This document shows, piece after piece, positions 59,883-64,000 of a stretch of DNA of 64,000 bases (its first letter is position 1; each line of letters starts with the position of its first letter). Made by a program: the position numbers and the translations under genes. The notes beneath the pieces were generated by a model. The model did no database searches, had not been told where the DNA came from, and saw only the letters and a list, made by a program, of their open reading frames with translations. Source of the stretch: Clostridiales bacterium. GTDB lineage: Bacteria > Bacillota > Clostridia > Lachnospirales > Lachnospiraceae. The stretch is from positions 1-64,000 of the forward strand of contig JAJQBI010000012.1 of the NCBI GenBank assembly GCA_021203365.1, given 5' to 3'.

Positions 59883-60444
59883 TTCTGCTCCTCCTTTTCG
59901 TGAATTTAATGCACGGATTTCCGGGCACTTCATGCTCCCGAAATCCCCTTGTATCATCATACCATTTTTCCCGGAAATTGCAAGCTGATAGAAAAAATAA
60001 CTCAGGTTTTTTCACTGGGTTTTCACATTTCGTACACATTTCACGTTAAATAATACTTGTAACTTAATTTTATTGGTGCTAAACTGTATAAAATGTTGCT
60101 TTTGGGGGACCTCGGATACATTCCGCGGACAGAAGGTAGAACAAATATGAAACACACGCAGGACTTTATAGATACAATCGAACATGAGTACAGAAAGAGA
60201 TGGAACACTCTCACTTTCGCCATGGAATGTACACGGATGATCTCACCGGTCGGCGCCCCGAAAAGGATTTCATCGCTTTTTCCGTGCAATAAACACCGGG
60301 CATTCTTTCCAGGACTCTGGAATATGCGTTTTACCGACAGGGAAACCAAAAGTGCTATAGTATTGCGGAACACAGGGCCGGCGGCCGACACCTGGAATCG
60401 GCATAAACAGTTCTGTCAAACCGGAATACAGCAAGGAGGTTATT

Positions 60445-61299
60445 ATGAAATTTACAAAAATGCACGGCATCGGAAACGATTATGTATATGTCAATTGCTT
60501 TGAAGAAAATATAAAGGATCCTTCCGCAGTGGCAAAGTTTGTCAGCGACCGCCACTTCGGAATCGGCGCAGACGGCCTGATTCTGATCCGTCCGTCTGAG
60601 ACCGCGGACTGCGAGATGGATATGTACAACGCGGACGGGTCCCAGGGCGCCATGTGCGGAAACGGAATCCGCTGTGTGGCCAAATATGTTTTTGACCACG
60701 AAATCACCAACAAGACCAGTCTGACCATCGATACCAAAAGCGGAATCAAATATCTGGACCTGGCTGTGACGGACGGAAAAGTCTCCATGGTTCGGGTGAA
60801 TATGGGATCCCCGATCCTTACGGCCACGGAAATCCCCGTGGCGGCAGAGACAGAGACCGTTCTGGACGCCCCCATTACCGTAGGGGGAATCAACTACCAT
60901 TTCACCGCCGTCTCCATGGGAAATCCCCACGCGGTGGTATACATGACCGGAATCGACGATCTGGATCTGACCCTGATCGGCCCCTCCTTTGAGAACCATG
61001 TGGTTTTCCCTGACCGGGTAAACACGGAATTTGTGGAGATTATCGACCGCCATACCGTGAAGATGCGGGTGTGGGAACGGGGCTCCGGGGAAACCCTTGC
61101 CTGCGGTACAGGCGCCTGCGCCGTCACCGTGGCCTCCATTCTCAACGGCCTGGTAGACGAAGACAAGCCCGTGACTGTAAAGCTTCTGGGCGGAGATCTG
61201 CAGATTTCCTGGGCACGGAGAGAGAACCTGGTCTACATGACCGGCCCGGCCACCACTGTGTTTGACGGAGAAATTGATCTGTCCTTCCTGGGCGAATGA
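60445..61299 (+). CDS. dapF: Diaminopimelate epimerase
   Basis: KMHGIGNDYVYVN; MCGNGIRCVAKY; ACGTGACAVTVAS. Confidence 0.97.
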   Translation: MKFTKMHGIGNDYVYVNCFEENIKDPSAVAKFVSDRHFGIGADGLILIRPSETADCEMDMYNADGSQGAMCGNGIRCVAKYVFDHEITNKTSLTIDTKSGIKYLDLAVTDGKVSMVRVNMGSPILTATEIPVAAETETVLDAPITVGGINYHFTAVSMGNPHAVVYMTGIDDLDLTLIGPSFENHVVFPDRVNTEFVEIIDRHTVKMRVWERGSGETLACGTGACAVTVASILNGLVDEDKPVTVKLLGGDLQISWARRENLVYMTGPATTVFDGEIDLSFLGE

Positions 61300-61397
61300 C
61301 CGGAAATCAAACAAAGAGCCTGTATCTCCGGTTCCCATTCCGGCAGGTACAGGCCTTTTCTTTTTTCCGAAAAGAGCAAAATCCGCGTCCTGTTTTC

Positions 61398-61715
61398 TCA
61401 GATCACAAATGTCAGAATTCTCTCCGCGATAAATACGGCCGCGCAGGCCAGAAGCGCCACGGTGAGAAGACTTTTCTCCCGGTAGGCGGCCAGCATGGCC
61501 ACAGCAAAGCCGGCCACAGCGGAAACCGTATACTCTGTAGCATTTAAGATGGCCGGAAAGGTCATGGCCGCCAGACAGGCATAGGGTACATAGTAAAGAA
61601 AAGAACGGATAAAAGGACTGGTGATCTCTTTTTTGGCCAGCGCCAGAGGAAGCATCCGGATCAGGTATGTAACCACGGCCATGACAAGAATATAGGCGTA
61701 AATACTGTGGGTCAT
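61398..61715 (-). CDS. azlD: AzlD-family branched-chain amino acid transport protein
   Basis: Small multi-TM protein overlapping azlC by ATGA. Confidence 0.85.
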   Translation of the reverse strand: MTHSIYAYILVMAVVTYLIRMLPLALAKKEITSPFIRSFLYYVPYACLAAMTFPAILNATEYTVSAVAGFAVAMLAAYREKSLLTVALLACAAVFIAERILTFVI

Positions 61716-62431
61716 TTCTCCGTCCCTCCTTCCTCCGTGGAAACCGGCCGCAGCCAGGCTGCCGCGCCGGCCACCACAACCGTTGTAATAATAATCACAA
61801 AGCCCGAGGAAACCCGGCGCAGCACAGGCGCCACGGCAAAAAGGGCGCTGATCGCCATTCCCGCCAGCACCACCAGGAACACAGTCCGGTCCTTTTTCGC
61901 CGGAGGGATGATGATTGCCAGAAACATTCCGTAAATCGCCACGCCCAGGGCGCTGACCATAAAGTCCGGCAGAAGATTCCCGGATACGGCCCCCGCCAGG
62001 GTTCCCAGGGCCCACCCCGGAATGGCCACGCACATGGCTCCATAGTTATAAAAAACACTGACTCTCCCCTGCTGGCTGGCGCTCACCGCGAAAATTTCGT
62101 CCGTCATCCCAAAAGCAGCCACATAACGGCCGGCTCCGGGTTCGTCCCGCCGGAATTTCTGGGACATGGAAAAAGACATCAGACTGTACCGCAGGTTGAT
62201 CACCAGCTGGGTCAGCGCCATTTCCCACAGGGAACCGCCGGCTGAGATGATGGAAAGCCCGGCAAACTGTCCCGCTGAGGTCAGATTGGTCAGGGAAATC
62301 AGTACCGCGTCCGAAACCCTCAGCCCGTCCCCCACCGCCATCATTCCAAAAGTAAAGGAGACCGCAAAATATCCCAGCGCGATGGGGATTCCGTCCCGCA
62401 GGCCCCGGGCAAAGCTTTCTTTTCTGTTCAT
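61712..62431 (-). CDS. azlC: AzlC-family branched-chain amino acid transporter
   Basis: GIPIALGYFAVSFTFGMMA...LTNLTSAGQFAGL signature. Confidence 0.92.
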   Translation of the reverse strand: MNRKESFARGLRDGIPIALGYFAVSFTFGMMAVGDGLRVSDAVLISLTNLTSAGQFAGLSIISAGGSLWEMALTQLVINLRYSLMSFSMSQKFRRDEPGAGRYVAAFGMTDEIFAVSASQQGRVSVFYNYGAMCVAIPGWALGTLAGAVSGNLLPDFMVSALGVAIYGMFLAIIIPPAKKDRTVFLVVLAGMAISALFAVAPVLRRVSSGFVIIITTVVVAGAAAWLRPVSTEEGGTEK

Positions 62432-62443
62432 AGGCAGCTTCCC

Positions 62444-62860
62444 TTAGTCCACCCGGTTAAGAACTGTAAATCCATTGTTTTTCAGCACGCTCTCCGTCAC
62501 CATCATTTCCTCTGCGTGAAGGATGGCCACCGGAATTTTCAGTCCTCTGTGAAAGAAGGTATAGACATAATTCAGATTCACATTGCTCTGGGCAAGCACA
62601 TCCAGAAGAGCATCCAGACTTCCGATCTCATCCTTCAGATCCACCAGGATCACCTGGGAAATCCGGGACATATATCCGTTTTCGGTCAGGATTTTCTGAG
62701 CCCCCTCCGGGTCGTCGCACACCATTCGGAAAATGGCAAATTCCGGCGCGTCAAAGCATCCAAAGCCGTAAATGTAAATCTTATTCTCCGCCAGAAGCTT
62801 CGTCGCCTGGTGAAGACTTCCCGCACGGTTTTCCACAAACACAATATTCTGTTTTACCAT
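62444..62860 (-). CDS. ACT domain-containing (amino-acid-binding) protein
   Basis: IVFVENRAGSLHQATKLLAENKIYIYGFGCFD; tandem ACT pattern. Confidence 0.85.
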   Translation of the reverse strand: MVKQNIVFVENRAGSLHQATKLLAENKIYIYGFGCFDAPEFAIFRMVCDDPEGAQKILTENGYMSRISQVILVDLKDEIGSLDALLDVLAQSNVNLNYVYTFFHRGLKIPVAILHAEEMMVTESVLKNNGFTVLNRVD

Positions 62861-62895
62861 TTCATCTTCTCCTTTGCACTATAGAAAAGCCTCTC

Positions 62896-63708
62896 TTATA
62901 TTCCGAGGAGCGCGGCCGCATTTTTCCAGAGGATCTGCTCCTTCTCCTGTGCAGAGAGACCTTCCATACCCCTCAGCCGTTCCACTCCCGCCTTCTGTAT
63001 GGTCCAGGGGGCATCCGTTCCGAAAAGGACCCGGTCCGCCCCATGCTTTCGCACCATGCGTACAAACTGCTCCCCGGACATGTGCATCAGGGAATAGGCC
63101 GTATCCATGTAAAGGCCTTCCCCGCACAGCTTTTCCTCCGATTCCTCATAGTTTTCATTGCTGCCCATATGAGCGGCTACCAGCTTCGGAGGACACACCT
63201 CCCGCAGCACATGAAGAATCATCTCCGGGGAGCAGTACACCTCCCCGGGCGTATAGGGATCGTACCCGGCGTGAGTCAGCACCAGAAGCCCCAGCTCCGA
63301 GGCGTCATAAATTATTCTTTTATAGCGGATATCGTCAAAGACCACCCCCTGATAATTGGGATGGAGCTTAATCCCCTGAAATCCCTCCCGGGCAATTTGC
63401 CGGAGCTTTTCCTTCGGATCCGGAGAATCCGGATGAATCCCGGCCAGGGAAAGAAGCTTTGGGCCCTTTCCCCGGGCAGATTCCTCATTCACACGGGAGG
63501 CAAACCGCAGGATGGAATCAAACTGATGGGGATCCGTAACCACGGGAAGCACCACGCTCACATCCACTCCCGCTGCGTCCATGGATTCTCTCAGACCCTG
63601 GCTGGTACCGTTCATGCCGGGAGGAATCCCGATCACGGCGGCCAGCTTTCCAAGGGCCCGATCCGCGATCTTCTCCGGAAAAATATGTGTGTGAAAATCA
63701 ATGACCAA
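62896..63708 (-). CDS. Amidohydrolase family protein (TIM-barrel metal-dependent hydrolase)
   Basis: VIDFHTHIFP, GIKLHPNYQG, LFGTDAPW; likely TTG start at 63708 with upstream GGAGG. Confidence 0.88.
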   Translation of the reverse strand: MVIDFHTHIFPEKIADRALGKLAAVIGIPPGMNGTSQGLRESMDAAGVDVSVVLPVVTDPHQFDSILRFASRVNEESARGKGPKLLSLAGIHPDSPDPKEKLRQIAREGFQGIKLHPNYQGVVFDDIRYKRIIYDASELGLLVLTHAGYDPYTPGEVYCSPEMILHVLREVCPPKLVAAHMGSNENYEESEEKLCGEGLYMDTAYSLMHMSGEQFVRMVRKHGADRVLFGTDAPWTIQKAGVERLRGMEGLSAQEKEQILWKNAAALLGI

Positions 63709-63730
63709 GGTTCTCTCCTCCTGTGTCCGG

Positions 63731-64000
63731 TCACAGCGCAAGAATCTGCGCCGTGCCCTCTCCGTATTTCTCACTGAAGGCCTTCACCGTCACTTTTCCC
63801 GGCTTCTCCGGCCGGATCACAGCCAGGGCCTCTCCGTAATAAGTATCTGTCACATCTCCCAGGTAGCTCTTCGTATAATAGGGGCAGGCGCTGCCAAGAC
63901 CCAGCAGCCTTCCGCCTTCCACCTTCACCTGAATATCGTCCCGCTCCAGCGGCTTTACCAGGCCTTTCCCGTCAGTCAGCTTCAGCCTCACATAGCACAG
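63731..64000 (-). CDS. C-terminal fragment of glycoside hydrolase family 2-like protein (truncated by window edge)
   Basis: ORF open through position 64000; RLKLTDGKG..VEGGRLLGLGSACPYYTKSYLGDVTDTYYGEALAVIRPEKPGKVTVKA resembles GH2 C-terminal Ig-like domains. Confidence 0.6.
   Translation of the reverse strand: MCYVRLKLTDGKGLVKPLERDDIQVKVEGGRLLGLGSACPYYTKSYLGDVTDTYYGEALAVIRPEKPGKVTVKAFSEKYGEGTAQILAL

Noticed and set aside
59918-59955. Hairpin GGATTTCGGGA...CCCGGAAATCC in the leader of the amino-acid-binding protein
   Set aside because: Real inverted repeat, but short and without a T-run or known riboswitch signature; not enough to call an element.
60355-61779. 474-aa ORF on - strand
   Set aside because: Antisense to dapF, extending into azlD in a wrong frame.
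1-64000. CRISPR arrays, transposons, prophage, restriction or known defence systems
   Set aside because: No regularly spaced repeats, transposase, integrase, phage structural or defence-type proteins recognised on either strand.

Overview
64 kb of a low-to-mid GC Firmicute chromosome. Gene content and synteny look like Clostridia/Lachnospiraceae; this is inferred from gene content, with no 16S in the window. Most of it is ordinary core genome, mainly on the minus strand: tmRNA, tRNA-Val and tRNA-Cys; a partial myo-inositol catabolic cluster (iolG-iolA-lacI-iolC-iolD); rpsF-ssb-rpsR and gdpP-rplI-dnaB separated by an inserted opposite-strand secreted esterase; sir2, class B sortase, S8 protease and lgt; a sugar ABC transporter with a YesM/YesN two-component system and YesL; proA-ispD-tsaD-rnz-rimI-tsaB-tsaE; a PBP1A; hprK-uvrC-ftsH; DUF1846 and carbamate kinase; nrdD; asnA-CBS; a polar amino acid ABC transporter; dapF; azlCD; an amidohydrolase; and the end of a GH2-like gene. 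No CRISPR array, transposase, integrase or prophage was seen. The most interesting item is at the left edge (235-590). A 32-codon hydrophobic ORF, not in the supplied ORF track, is flanked by a long inverted repeat, a bidirectional terminator and a convergent promoter. Its Shine-Dalgarno can pair with an 8-nt element that is present in its own 5' leader and is also predicted in the convergent antisense RNA. This looks like a type I toxin-antitoxin-like unit with an unusual symmetric layout. Other points for follow-up: structured intergenic RNAs, candidate operators (LacI/iol, YesN, NrdR, and a palindrome shared by iolA and arcC), two ABC binding proteins without a lipobox, and an nrdD without an adjacent nrdG. 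Functional calls come from reading sequence motifs, with no database searches.
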